Source: Bacteroides sp. UBA7333 (GTDB lineage: Bacteria > Bacteroidota > Bacteroidia > Bacteroidales > Bacteroidaceae). From it: 18,228 nucleotides of DNA. This document shows positions 7,265 to 15,230 of the stretch, piece by piece; position 1 is the first letter of the stretch, and each line of letters starts with the position of its first letter. The position numbers and the translations under genes were made by a program. Location: assembly GCA_002471195.1 (NCBI GenBank), contig DKPN01000045.1, forward strand, positions 318-18,545, given 5' to 3'. Below the pieces are notes generated by a model that worked only from the letters and a program-made list of their open reading frames with translations, made no database searches and was not told where the DNA came from.

Positions 7265-8611
7265 TTATTTTCTTTTTTGATTAACCATATTTGTAACCTC
7301 AATATCCTGATTTTGTTTGTTATGATTTTGCAAATGATTGCGTTGAACAAATAAAATATCAAAAATTAAGATTAAAAATAATGGGCCTAAAAACCACAAA
7401 CAGGTATAGCCTATTGTTTTCCAAACATTTACTACCTTCTGTTGACCTATCTCTATGTTTTCTAATTTCTCGTTTTTAAACACATATTCATCCGGCAGGT
7501 CCGAGTCATTCCATTTATTCAAAATAGTAGCACCTTTTATCAATACCAGCCCAGGGTTAGAGCGAATCATTGTTTTTAATGCGATGTTATCTACCAATAA
7601 AAAAGGATATTCGGCACCAGTTTTATCTTTCCAAAGATCTATATCTTTATTACTTGAAGAGGTTAGGCAATAAAATCCATAACCTTTTTCAATGGTATAA
7701 TCGTATATTTCATTTATCAAATCAATATTGCTATCGTCAGCATCATCCAATCGATGAGCAACTAAAAAGAAAGTATAACTGTCGCTATCTAAAATACTAT
7801 CGGTTATATCTTCACCTGTTTCATGCGTAACCAAAGAGAAATCGTGAATTGAAGGTTCAAACCCCTTTTCTTTTAGTATAGTACGCGCATCTACAAAAGT
7901 CCATGTACTATCAGGATAGTTCTCAAGAGAAAACTCTGTTTTTTTTCCATCCTTCTCCATAATGAAATAGGTTTCGTAAACTGCCGCTTTAGCATCATCA
8001 GGAATGCGCATGGCATCTTTTATATTAATACCTATTTTAAAAGGTCGAAAATCAATTATCGGCAGATAATGAATGCAATAGAAGGAAAGAGTAATGGCGA
8101 ACAATATAGTATATATAGATACCATCCATTCGGTTTTTGCTGAATAGAATGGGCGAATAGCTTTACGCCACCTAAAAGTGCAAAATGAAAAAAGCAATAA
8201 GATTACATTCTTCCAAAAGGTCTGCCAATTACTTATAATCCAAGCATCTCCAAAGCAACCACAATCGGGTACTGGATCGGTAATGGCAAGAAATAAAGTA
8301 AATGGGGTCATAAATGCCATTAATATAAAAGCAGAGGTGGTAGAAAATCTACGACGAATACCTAATACTAAAAACACACCAATACTAAATTCAATAACCG
8401 ACAAACCAATTCCCAATAGCAGTGATACATAATCAGGTATCCAACTAATAACACCAAACGCTTCGAAATAGTCGGTGAGTTTATATTGAAAACCGAGTGG
8501 ATCAATAGCTTTTACAAAACCGGAAAAAAGAAATACAAAGCCTACGATAAAACGCCCTATATTAGCACTTGCACTCTTTATAATATTTGTATTCTTAGTC
8601 TTCAAATTCAA
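7265..8611 (-). CDS. DoxX/MauE-type membrane protein with C-terminal thioredoxin-like region
   Basis: A 448-aa inner-membrane protein. The N-terminal half is a four-helix DoxX/MauE-like domain (hydrophobic segments at about 19-36, 58-84, 91-111 and 133-147). Its GFVFLFSGFVKAIDPLGF opening is typical of this family. The helix 3-4 loop carries DCGCFGD with Cys117 and Cys119, a pair seen in redox-associated members. A further helix at about 162-180 leads to a soluble region of about 200 residues whose later part looks thioredoxin-like, with the cis-Pro-type EYPFLLVD and a PGLVLIKG strand. A last membrane helix is at about 398-421 with a polar tail. I see no CxxC in the soluble part, so it is not an obvious thiol oxidoreductase. 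The start overlaps the DUF1599 gene by 17 nt. Function is unproven; a role in disulfide or quinone chemistry at the membrane is inference. Confidence 0.85.
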   Translation of the reverse strand: MNLKTKNTNIIKSASANIGRFIVGFVFLFSGFVKAIDPLGFQYKLTDYFEAFGVISWIPDYVSLLLGIGLSVIEFSIGVFLVLGIRRRFSTTSAFILMAFMTPFTLFLAITDPVPDCGCFGDAWIISNWQTFWKNVILLLFSFCTFRWRKAIRPFYSAKTEWMVSIYTILFAITLSFYCIHYLPIIDFRPFKIGINIKDAMRIPDDAKAAVYETYFIMEKDGKKTEFSLENYPDSTWTFVDARTILKEKGFEPSIHDFSLVTHETGEDITDSILDSDSYTFFLVAHRLDDADDSNIDLINEIYDYTIEKGYGFYCLTSSSNKDIDLWKDKTGAEYPFLLVDNIALKTMIRSNPGLVLIKGATILNKWNDSDLPDEYVFKNEKLENIEIGQQKVVNVWKTIGYTCLWFLGPLFLILIFDILFVQRNHLQNHNKQNQDIEVTNMVNQKRK

Positions 8612-9137
8612 TTTTAATTAATGCAAATACCGCATAATTAATCATATCCATATAATTTGCATCAATGCCTTCGGACACCAAAGTATTCCCATCTAAAGTT
8701 TCGATTTGTTTAGTTCGATGAATTTTCGTCAATATCAAATCTGTGTAAGAAGAAATACGCATACTACGCCATGCCTCATCATAATCATGATTCTTAGCAA
8801 TCATCAACTGAAGCGCTTCGTTGCTATATTTATCATACAGTAACAATGCTTTCTCATTATCAATATCTGCGCAATCGGCACACCCCAATTCGAGTTGAAT
8901 TAATCCAATAATGCCATAGTTTACAATTGCTATAAACTCGGAGCGAATGCCCTCATCAATCATTGAGACACCCTTTGTTTCGATGCTACGTATACGTTTA
9001 GCTTTGATTAATATTTGATCGGTTACCGATGTTGCACGCAATATACGCCATGCACTACCATAATCATGAAGCTTTTTTGCAAACAAATCGCGGCATTGTG
9101 CAATGATTGTTTCAAACTGTTTATTAGTATCTATCAT
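8595..9137 (-). CDS. DUF1599 protein with two tandem domain copies
   Basis: A 180-aa predicted all-helical cytoplasmic protein made of two copies of one unit, at about residues 12-84 and 104-177. Each copy has HDYxxAWRxxR, then TDxILxKxxRxxxIET, then a SEGIxxxxxxxINYxxxxLIxxE tail. This is the DUF1599 family, which I recall being linked to nucleotide-modification-associated domains; no reaction is established from sequence. The conserved His-Asp-Tyr, Arg and Glu residues appear in both halves, so neither copy looks degenerate. It is the first gene of a leftward operon with a promoter just upstream and overlaps the DoxX gene by 17 nt. A Cys pair (GCADCAD) sits in the linker between copies. Confidence 0.88.
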   Translation of the reverse strand: MIDTNKQFETIIAQCRDLFAKKLHDYGSAWRILRATSVTDQILIKAKRIRSIETKGVSMIDEGIRSEFIAIVNYGIIGLIQLELGCADCADIDNEKALLLYDKYSNEALQLMIAKNHDYDEAWRSMRISSYTDLILTKIHRTKQIETLDGNTLVSEGIDANYMDMINYAVFALIKIEFED

Positions 9138-9157
9138 ATCTCAATTTATAATGTACG

Positions 9158-9189
9158 CAAAGGTAGCAATTATCAAATAAATAATAAAA
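9158..9189 (-). promoter_or_regulatory. Promoter of the DUF1599-DoxX-tpiA operon
   Basis: On the minus strand TACCTTTG (9165 to 9158) matches the Bacteroidetes -7 box TAnnTTTG exactly. A TTTT, one mismatch from the -33 TTTG, lies 20 bp upstream. The predicted transcript start is about 14 bp before the DUF1599 ATG. The -33 side overlaps the poly-A/T tail of the neighbouring terminator. Confidence 0.55.
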
Positions 9190-9218
9190 AAATGTCGGAT
9201 AAAGAATTATCCGACATT
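9181..9218 (-). terminator. Intrinsic terminator of the M23 peptidase gene
   Basis: A perfect 12-bp stem (AATGTCGGATAA with TTATCCGACATT) has a 4-nt loop. On the minus strand it is followed by a run of T residues (complement of AAAAAA at 9187-9192). It lies about 30 bp past the M23 stop and ends the ndk-M23 transcript. Confidence 0.88.
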
Positions 9219-9246
9219 CGTATATATTTCAATTATATTTTCAATA

Positions 9247-10122
9247 TTATGAACAACGCAACACTTGTCCAACACGCAATGTAGTTGAAGTAGAAATACG
9301 ATTCAATTTACACAATGTACTAATAGATACACCTCTCAACTTTGCAATACGCGATAAGGTGTCACCACTCTTAACTTTATGGTATCTGATTTCTCCATCA
9401 GCCAATTCTGTATCATGTGATCCAGCAACATTACGACTATTACCTTTAGATCTTTTAAATTGATAGTTATCAGCTACTATATCTTGTTTTGCGAAATTAA
9501 ACATCAATGCAGGGTTGATGGCAACACCAAGGAAACGAGTTTCAAAATGTAAATGCGATCCGGTAGAACGACCGGTATTACCCCCCAATCCAAGAGGCTC
9601 ACCTGCTTTTACTAATTGATTTTCTTTTACTAGATGTTTTGATAAGTGACCATATACTGTTTCTAAACCATTATCATGTCTTACCACAACATATTTTCCA
9701 TAACCACGCTTTTCATATTTAACGATACGCACTTTGCCATCGAAAGCCGATACAATTGTATCTCCTACATTTACTTTAACATCGATACCATTGTGCATTC
9801 TTCTCCAACGAGGCCCAAAAGGGGATGTAACGCGTGTATTCTCTGTTGGCATACAGAATCCGGTCAAATCAATATTATAATTTTCTGGAATTGTAACATT
9901 GTTGTAACGATGCACATAATCATTATTCCATGATGCATATAAGTCTAAAGCTGGATATTCTGATTGCTCAGCTCTGATCTGTCTTTGAAGAGCAAGTGAG
10001 TCGACCGATTTAAGTTTTCTGTCAATTGGAGCCTGACGGGCTATAAGATCTTGAGAAAAAGAATTCAGACTAATTAACGCCATTCCGGCAATAAATAATG
10101 TTTTGATATAGTTAAACTTCAT
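9247..10122 (-). CDS. Secreted M23 metallopeptidase with C-terminal LysM domain
   Basis: A predicted zinc endopeptidase that cuts peptidoglycan cross-bridges or stem peptides in the periplasm. Residues 1-23 are a signal peptide (MKFNYIK then a hydrophobic core, ending NSFSQ). The M23/LytM domain spans about 97-205 with all catalytic positions: zinc ligands His110 and Asp114 (HNGIDV) and His192, and catalytic His159 (YGHL) and His190 (HLHFE). A LysM peptidoglycan-binding domain at about 247-289 (YHKVKSGDTLSRIAKLRGVS...LRVGQVL) follows. Because every catalytic residue is present it should be an active enzyme, not an EnvC/NlpD-type activator. It begins 18 nt after ndk, so the two are probably co-transcribed, and a strong terminator follows. 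Confidence 0.95.
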   Translation of the reverse strand: MKFNYIKTLFIAGMALISLNSFSQDLIARQAPIDRKLKSVDSLALQRQIRAEQSEYPALDLYASWNNDYVHRYNNVTIPENYNIDLTGFCMPTENTRVTSPFGPRWRRMHNGIDVKVNVGDTIVSAFDGKVRIVKYEKRGYGKYVVVRHDNGLETVYGHLSKHLVKENQLVKAGEPLGLGGNTGRSTGSHLHFETRFLGVAINPALMFNFAKQDIVADNYQFKRSKGNSRNVAGSHDTELADGEIRYHKVKSGDTLSRIAKLRGVSISTLCKLNRISTSTTLRVGQVLRCS

Positions 10123-10140
10123 CTTTTCGATTAATTCTTT

Positions 10141-10605
10141 TTAAAATTCGTCATTAGCATATAAGTAATCAAAGGAGACTTGTTTATAGTCGAAGAGTTC
10201 TTCCGGCTTAAAAAATCTCGCAATCTCGGTAGCAGCAGTATCTTGACAATCGGAAGTATGAACTATGTTTTCCTGGAAGCTCATACTATAATCTCCGCGG
10301 ATTGTTCCCGGATCTGCTAATCGTCCATTTGTTGGACCCGCCAACAGTCGGACTGAGTGAATGGCATCAACACCCTCAAAGCAACATACAACAACTGGAC
10401 TAGCCATCATTGAATTCTTTACACGTTGAAAGAAAGGTTTTGTACTAAGATGCGCATAATGTTCATTAAGAATTTCGTCAGTCAACCACTGCATTTTCAT
10501 GCCCACCAAACGCAATCCTTTACGTTCAAAACGATGAAGAATTTCGCCACACAATGAGCGTTGCACAGTACAAGGTTTTAAAATAACTAACGTTTTTTCA
10601 AGCAT
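10141..10605 (-). CDS. ndk: Nucleoside diphosphate kinase
   Basis: Transfers the gamma-phosphate from ATP to other nucleoside and deoxynucleoside diphosphates through a phosphohistidine intermediate, balancing NTP and dNTP pools. The active His116 lies in ENIVHTSD. The nucleotide-binding Lys10 (ILKP) and the PGTIRGDYS loop near 99-107 are intact. The frame extends 14 codons upstream to 10647, but the family begins at MLEKTLVILKP. Starting at 10605 gives 154 aa, matching my recollection of the usual Bacteroidales length, so that start is preferred. A Bacteroidetes -7 box is about 60 bp upstream of this start. It is followed after 18 nt by the M23 peptidase gene. Confidence 0.95.
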   Translation of the reverse strand: MLEKTLVILKPCTVQRSLCGEILHRFERKGLRLVGMKMQWLTDEILNEHYAHLSTKPFFQRVKNSMMASPVVVCCFEGVDAIHSVRLLAGPTNGRLADPGTIRGDYSMSFQENIVHTSDCQDTAATEIARFFKPEELFDYKQVSFDYLYANDEF

Positions 10606-10663
10606 ATTCGATTTGTGTTCTGACAAAATGTCGAATGTGGTTTTCAATTCAAATACAACATTA

Positions 10664-10671
10664 CAAAGATA
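10664..10671 (-). promoter_or_regulatory. -7 box of the ndk promoter
   Basis: TATCTTTG on the minus strand is an exact TAnnTTTG. Transcription would begin near 10657, giving a leader of about 52 nt to the preferred ndk ATG but only about 10 nt to the upstream ATG at 10647. This also favours the internal start. No good -33 TTTG is seen 19-21 bp further out. Confidence 0.5.
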
Positions 10672-10775
10672 ATATAATATATGAGGGATTGATTATTTTC
10701 CTTAACTTTTTTTCATAGCAAAAAGGCCTGAATATAGAAGGTAAACTACTCATATCCGTTTATACAAAGGGAGAT

Positions 10776-10799
10776 AGAACAAAACATGTTTCACAACAT
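10776..10799 (-). other. recG 3' region with small dyads, no clear terminator
   Basis: The 187 bp between ndk and recG hold a 10-bp palindrome (AAACATGTTT, 10782-10791). Overlapping it is a weak 5-bp hairpin (ATGTT/AACAT, loop TCAC) which, read on the minus strand, is followed by GTTTTGTTC. This is the only terminator-like structure found after recG and it is weak. Confidence 0.2.
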
Positions 10800-10834
10800 A
10801 CAAATAACATTTTGCAACCGATTTAACGTCTATT

Positions 10835-12931
10835 TCAGCTTATTGAAGCCCAGTTAACGTTGGACTTTCGCAATGATCGTAACTGTTGCCAAAGGATATC
10901 GTTTTGTGGTAAACTATTATCCGGATCAGCATCGACAATCTTTTGGGCTATATCGCGTACATATTGCAGCAATTGACCGTCACGAGCAATATCAGCAATT
11001 TTCAAGTCGAAAGCCACACCACTTTGTTGTGTACCTTCCAAATCACCGGGTCCTCTTAGTTTTAAATCGGCTTCGGCTATTTCGAAACCATCATTGGTGC
11101 GAACCATTATTTCAAGTCGTTTTCTGGTATCTTCGGCCAATTTATAATTGGTAACTAAAATGCAATAAGATTGATCGGCTCCACGTCCTACTCGACCTCT
11201 TAACTGATGTAGTTGAGATAATCCGAATCTCTCGGCGTTTTCGATGATCATTACCGAAGCATTGGGAACATTGACCCCGACTTCTATTACAGTGGTGGCT
11301 ACCATAATTTTTGCTTTGCCTGATACAAACAATTGCATTTGCTCCTCTTTTTCGATGGCTTTCATTTTACCATGAACTTTACAAACTTGATATTCGGGGA
11401 ATTCGGCACAGATATGCATATACCCTTCTTCAAGGTTTTTTAAGTCGATTTTCTCACTCTCTTTTATCAAAGGATATACAATATAGACTTGTCTGCCTTC
11501 GTTGAGTTGTTTTCGAACCGAAGCATATAAACTCTCTCGGCGATTGTCAAATTGATGCATGGTAGAGATAGGCTTTCTCCCCGGTGGCAATTCGTCAATA
11601 ATCGAGACTTCTAAATCGCCATACAATGTCATTGCCAAGGTTCGTGGAATAGGAGTTGCAGTCATCACCAATACATGTGGTGGATAAATGTTTTTATTCC
11701 ACAAACGCGCACGTTGTGCAACACCAAAACGATGCTGTTCATCAATCACGACCAAACCTAAGGAGTTAAATTGAACAGATTCTTCAATCACTGCATGTGT
11801 ACCGATTAAAATATGGACTTCGCCCGATAATAATCCTTTTAAGATTGGCTCTCTACGCTTTTTAGTTATTGATCCGGTGAGTAATTCGACACGTAAGTTC
11901 ATACCATGGAGCAACGAACTGATGGTCTCAAAATGTTGATTAGCCAAGATCTCTGTTGGAGCCATCAAGCAGGCTTGATAGCCATTGTCGAGTGCCAACA
12001 ACATACTCATCAATGCTACCAATGTTTTGCCACTTCCTACATCTCCTTGCAAAAGTCTATTCATTTGTCTGCCGTTACCCACATCATTCCTAATCTCTTT
12101 CAAAACACGCTTTTGTGCACCGGTCAGGGCAAAAGGTAGATTTTGAGAGTAGAAAGTATTGAATATGTCGGCTACTTTTTCGAAAACAAAACCTCTGTAA
12201 CGCCGCTGGCGATCTTTTGCATAACGAAGGATACCCAACTGAATATAGAAAAGCTCTTCAAATTTCAGTCGATATTGAGCTCGGCGAAGGGCATCTGCAG
12301 AGGTTGGAAAATGTATATTATGAATCGCATCGTTGCGCGACATCAAATGATGCTCAGCAATCAACCAGTGGGGCAATGTTTCGGGCAAGAGTTCAACGAT
12401 CTGTTGTAAGACAACTGCCATCAATTTAGCTACATTGGGAGAACTAAGAAAACTTCGTTTCATTTTCTCAGTTGTATTATAATAGGGCTGCAAACCTTTT
12501 GATGTTAAACGCAGTTCGTCGGGCTTATCAAGATCGGGATGTGCAATATTAAAACGTCCGCCAAACAGGGTGGGTTTTCCAAAAACAATATACTCTTCAC
12601 TTGCCTTATATCGACCGGTAATAAATTTAATTCCTTGAAACCAAACTAAATCTACCACACCGGTTCCATCTGAAAAATGTGCAATTAATCTACGTTGACG
12701 ACCTTCTCCTATTGTTTCAAAACTCAGAATTTTACCACGCAACTGGATATAGGGCATATTGCCATCTATTTCGTGAACATAATAGATACGACTTCGATCG
12801 ACATACTTATAAGGGAAATAGTATATCAAATCGTTAACCGAATAAATTTTGAGTTCTTTATTCAGCACATCGGCTTTATTAGGGCCAATGCCCGAAATAT
12901 ATTTTATGTCACGCGAGGCAATATCAAACAT
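10835..12931 (-). CDS. recG: ATP-dependent DNA helicase RecG
   Basis: Remodels stalled replication forks and branch-migrates Holliday junctions. The N-terminal region includes an HhH-like YISGIGPNKADVL and the OB-fold wedge domain (about 60-150). The superfamily 2 motor follows: Walker A GDVGSGKT at 296-303, Walker B DEQH at 397-400, TATPIPRTLAMT at 424-435, and motif VI QLRGRVGRG at 576-584. The typical RecG tail (LKLRGPGDLEGTQQSG) is at about 633-647. The 698-aa length is normal. The ATG overlaps the ispD stop by 1 nt, implying translational coupling. The promoter is presumably that of ispD. Confidence 0.97.
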   Translation of the reverse strand: MFDIASRDIKYISGIGPNKADVLNKELKIYSVNDLIYYFPYKYVDRSRIYYVHEIDGNMPYIQLRGKILSFETIGEGRQRRLIAHFSDGTGVVDLVWFQGIKFITGRYKASEEYIVFGKPTLFGGRFNIAHPDLDKPDELRLTSKGLQPYYNTTEKMKRSFLSSPNVAKLMAVVLQQIVELLPETLPHWLIAEHHLMSRNDAIHNIHFPTSADALRRAQYRLKFEELFYIQLGILRYAKDRQRRYRGFVFEKVADIFNTFYSQNLPFALTGAQKRVLKEIRNDVGNGRQMNRLLQGDVGSGKTLVALMSMLLALDNGYQACLMAPTEILANQHFETISSLLHGMNLRVELLTGSITKKRREPILKGLLSGEVHILIGTHAVIEESVQFNSLGLVVIDEQHRFGVAQRARLWNKNIYPPHVLVMTATPIPRTLAMTLYGDLEVSIIDELPPGRKPISTMHQFDNRRESLYASVRKQLNEGRQVYIVYPLIKESEKIDLKNLEEGYMHICAEFPEYQVCKVHGKMKAIEKEEQMQLFVSGKAKIMVATTVIEVGVNVPNASVMIIENAERFGLSQLHQLRGRVGRGADQSYCILVTNYKLAEDTRKRLEIMVRTNDGFEIAEADLKLRGPGDLEGTQQSGVAFDLKIADIARDGQLLQYVRDIAQKIVDADPDNSLPQNDILWQQLRSLRKSNVNWASIS

Positions 12932-13587
12932 TAAATTAAAGCTTGGCTAATGGTAAGATCGAAAGGAGTTGTTATTTTTATATTTTCGCGATTGCCTTCT
13001 ACCAAATGAATAGAATATCCCAACGCTTCTACAACAGAGGCATCGTCGGTAAAAATATTATTGTATGCTTGTTCGTATGCCTTTTTCAGCAAACCGGATT
13101 GAAAGACTTGAGGTGTTTGTACTAGTCTATATTCATCACGATTAACCGTAATACTCGAATTATCATTAATGTGGCGTAGAGTTTCATACACATCAATAGT
13201 AGGTATGGCAGCACCGTGTTTTTGTGCCTGATCGAAGCATTCGGTAATGACTTTTTTCGAAACAAAAGGACGAACACCATCATGCACCGCAATAATATCG
13301 CCAAGTGCCAACTGAAGACCATTTTTTACAGAATGAAAACGGGTATCTCCGCCACTCGTTATTTCATGTGGTATTATAAATTTATATTGTATACATAATT
13401 CACTCCAATAAGCTTGGTGTGAAGAGGGCAATACTAATATGATTTGAATGGATGAATGAAATTGGTAAAAAGCCTCGATGGTGCGCATTAAAATAGGAAC
13501 ATTACCGATAGGTATATATTGTTTTGGCAAACTGCTTCCCATCCGTAAACCTTGACCTCCAGCCACAATCACAACAGAATATTTCAT
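12931..13587 (-). CDS. ispD: 2-C-methyl-D-erythritol 4-phosphate cytidylyltransferase
   Basis: Couples MEP to CTP to form CDP-methylerythritol in the non-mevalonate isoprenoid pathway. The nucleotidyltransferase loop AGGQGLRMGSSLPKQY (about 9-24) supplies Arg15 and Lys22 for CTP binding. AVHDGVRPFVS near 100-110 carries the metal-binding Asp. TDDASVVEALG near 180-190 and ENIKITTPFDL near 202-212 complete the signature, with a Lys in the position of the catalytic E. coli Lys213. The 218-aa length is close to the family's usual 220-235. IspF is not fused or adjacent. It forms a two-gene operon with recG, as seen in other Bacteroidales as far as I recall. Confidence 0.96.
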   Translation of the reverse strand: MKYSVVIVAGGQGLRMGSSLPKQYIPIGNVPILMRTIEAFYQFHSSIQIILVLPSSHQAYWSELCIQYKFIIPHEITSGGDTRFHSVKNGLQLALGDIIAVHDGVRPFVSKKVITECFDQAQKHGAAIPTIDVYETLRHINDNSSITVNRDEYRLVQTPQVFQSGLLKKAYEQAYNNIFTDDASVVEALGYSIHLVEGNRENIKITTPFDLTISQALI

Positions 13588-13620
13588 ATCGGACGATATA
13601 TAAGATTATTGAAGTAAAAA

Positions 13621-13628
13621 CAAATATA
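13621..13628 (-). promoter_or_regulatory. -7 box of the ispD-recG promoter
   Basis: TATATTTG on the minus strand matches TAnnTTTG exactly and lies 33 bp before the ispD ATG, giving a leader of about 25-27 nt. No matching -33 TTTG at the right distance was found. Confidence 0.45.
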
Positions 13629-13729
13629 ATGAAGATTCTTAATAGAAGAAAGAGGAGTAAAAACATCAACAAAGAATAGAGTAAACATTAAGATTTAATC
13701 GATTGTTTGTCACATTTTATGAGATAAAA

Positions 13730-13778
13730 ATTCATACTTAAATAATAGTATACAATCAACTATCATTTAAGTATGAAT
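13730..13778 (-). terminator. Long hairpin ending the pdxJ-exb-tonB-DJ-1 operon
   Basis: Two 20-nt arms (13730-13749 and 13759-13778) pair at 19 of 20 positions, with the odd pair a G-U wobble in minus-strand RNA, around a 9-nt loop. On the minus strand the stem runs into TTTTTATCTC, as expected for a terminator of the leftward DJ-1 gene. T-rich DNA on the other flank (ATATATTTTTTATC) could let it work in both directions. Confidence 0.78.
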
Positions 13779-13805
13779 ATATTTTTTATCGTGCTATTCA
13801 ATAAC

Positions 13806-14354
13806 CTATTTTATTAACATAGCATTTTCTAGCTCGATAACTTTTTCTTTGCCCACCAACTCTTCGACAATGCGCATCGAAAATGCCATCGCTGCTCCAG
13901 GACCATATCCAGTGATAAGATTGCGATCGACTACAACAGGTTGATTGATGTACTCTGCACCTTCAAGATAGACTTCAAAGCCCGGATAACATGTTGCTTT
14001 ATAACCTTTAAGCAATCCTAATTTCCCAAGAGCCATGGGAGCTGCACAAATAGCAGCAATATGCTTACCTTTAGCCATAAACTCAGTTAGAAGTCTTCCT
14101 AAACCTTTATGCTCGCTCAATGTTTCTGCTCCCGGCATACCTCCGGGAAGTAATAATAAATCGGCATCATAAAAATCACAATTTACGAAGTTTCTATCAC
14201 ATAAAATAGAAACATTATGAGCACCTACCACAATTTCATCGGGCGTAACAGAAATGATGTTCACATTTAACCCGGCGCGTCTTAGCACATCGACTGCAGT
14301 TAAAGCTTCAATTTCTTCGAAACCATCTGCAAAAAACACATAAACAGTTTTCAT
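13806..14354 (-). CDS. DJ-1/PfpI (YajL-like) family protein
   Basis: A 182-aa protein of the DJ-1/ThiJ/PfpI superfamily, with the single-domain length of the YajL/DJ-1 branch. The reactive cysteine is Cys103 in AAICAAP (nucleophile elbow). The supporting acidic residue is Glu16 in FEEIEALTAVDVLRRAG, equivalent to human DJ-1 Glu18. LLLLPGGMPGAETL near 66-80 is the family's other hallmark. Members have been described as glyoxalase/deglycase-type stress enzymes or chaperones; the exact activity cannot be assigned here. It follows the TonB-like gene by 24 nt and is the last gene before a strong hairpin, so it is probably co-transcribed with the transport genes. Confidence 0.92.
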   Translation of the reverse strand: MKTVYVFFADGFEEIEALTAVDVLRRAGLNVNIISVTPDEIVVGAHNVSILCDRNFVNCDFYDADLLLLPGGMPGAETLSEHKGLGRLLTEFMAKGKHIAAICAAPMALGKLGLLKGYKATCYPGFEVYLEGAEYINQPVVVDRNLITGYGPGAAMAFSMRIVEELVGKEKVIELENAMLIK

Positions 14355-14378
14355 ACCTTTTACTTTATTATTGATTAT

Positions 14379-15230
14379 CTAACGTAGTTTAAAATTATAG
14401 GTAATAGTACCCATTTGATCTTTATCACCTTCTATCGCAATGAAACGAGCTTTTTTTGCAGCATTAAGAGCTTCTCTTCTCAATTCGGGATTTACCGTTG
14501 TTGTCTCTCTCGTTAACACGTCCGCCCACGTCACTTTGCCAGCAGGATTAACTTTAATCTCAATCACCACTCTACCTTCTTCTTTTACAGTATAAATAGG
14601 AAGAGGTATTCCGCCAGAGCCTAATGAACGTCCACCCAAATTAACAGAATGTCCAATACTACCTACACCGGTTTTTTCACCTGTATTCGAGTTACCTTGC
14701 GTTGAACCTTCCACACCCGATCCGGCAGTAGAAGTACCTTTGTTCGATTCCATTTGAGAACCTTTCCCGAAAGCACCCGATACTTTTTTAGCGGCTGCTT
14801 CGGCTGCTGCTTTACGTTCACGTTCTGCTTTTTCTTTTGCTAATTTTTCAGCTTCTGCTTTCTTTTCTGCCGCTGTTTTTTCAACCTTTTTGGGAACCTC
14901 TTTTTTAGGTTTTTCCTTTTTAGGTGTCTCTTTTTTCTTTTCCACTACAACCGTTTCCTCATCTTCTTGAGTGATGAGGGGTACATCAGAATCTGGTGTA
15001 GATGAAACAGAAGATTGCTGTGAAGTGTTCATGACTTCTACATCGACCATTGTTTTAGGGTCGTACATCCCTTGCGACTCACTAACCGAACCTAGGATAA
15101 CGGGAACTCCACCCCCATCCAGATCTTGAGGAGCTGAAAGGTGAATCAAAAGCAAGATACCAATTATAACTCCATTGGCTATAACTGTCCCGAAGATTCC
15201 TACAAGATTTCCTTTTTGCTTTTTATCCAT
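14379..15230 (-). CDS. TonB-like energy-transducing protein
   Basis: Would carry proton-motive energy from ExbB/ExbD across the periplasm to outer-membrane receptors. One membrane helix at about 8-31 follows a short cytoplasmic MDKKQKG. A Lys/Glu/Ala-rich stretch at about 90-150 resembles the extended or coiled spacer of TonB and TolA. A Gly/Ser-rich segment then leads to a TonB C-terminal-type domain at about 205-283 (EGRVVIEIKVNPAGKV...NPELRREALNAAKKARF). The frame is open to 15290, but the ATG at 15230 gives a normal N-terminus and overlaps the exbD stop (ATGGATAA), so it is preferred (283 aa). The TolA-like linker means a TolA-type role is an alternative; the C-terminal motif favours TonB. 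Confidence 0.88.
   Translation of the reverse strand: MDKKQKGNLVGIFGTVIANGVIIGILLLIHLSAPQDLDGGGVPVILGSVSESQGMYDPKTMVDVEVMNTSQQSSVSSTPDSDVPLITQEDEETVVVEKKKETPKKEKPKKEVPKKVEKTAAEKKAEAEKLAKEKAERERKAAAEAAAKKVSGAFGKGSQMESNKGTSTAGSGVEGSTQGNSNTGEKTGVGSIGHSVNLGGRSLGSGGIPLPIYTVKEEGRVVIEIKVNPAGKVTWADVLTRETTTVNPELRREALNAAKKARFIAIEGDKDQMGTITYNFKLR

Noticed and set aside
10782..10791. AAACATGTTT palindrome downstream of recG as an operator
   Set aside because: A 10-bp AT-rich palindrome is expected by chance, and it is not close to a start codon.
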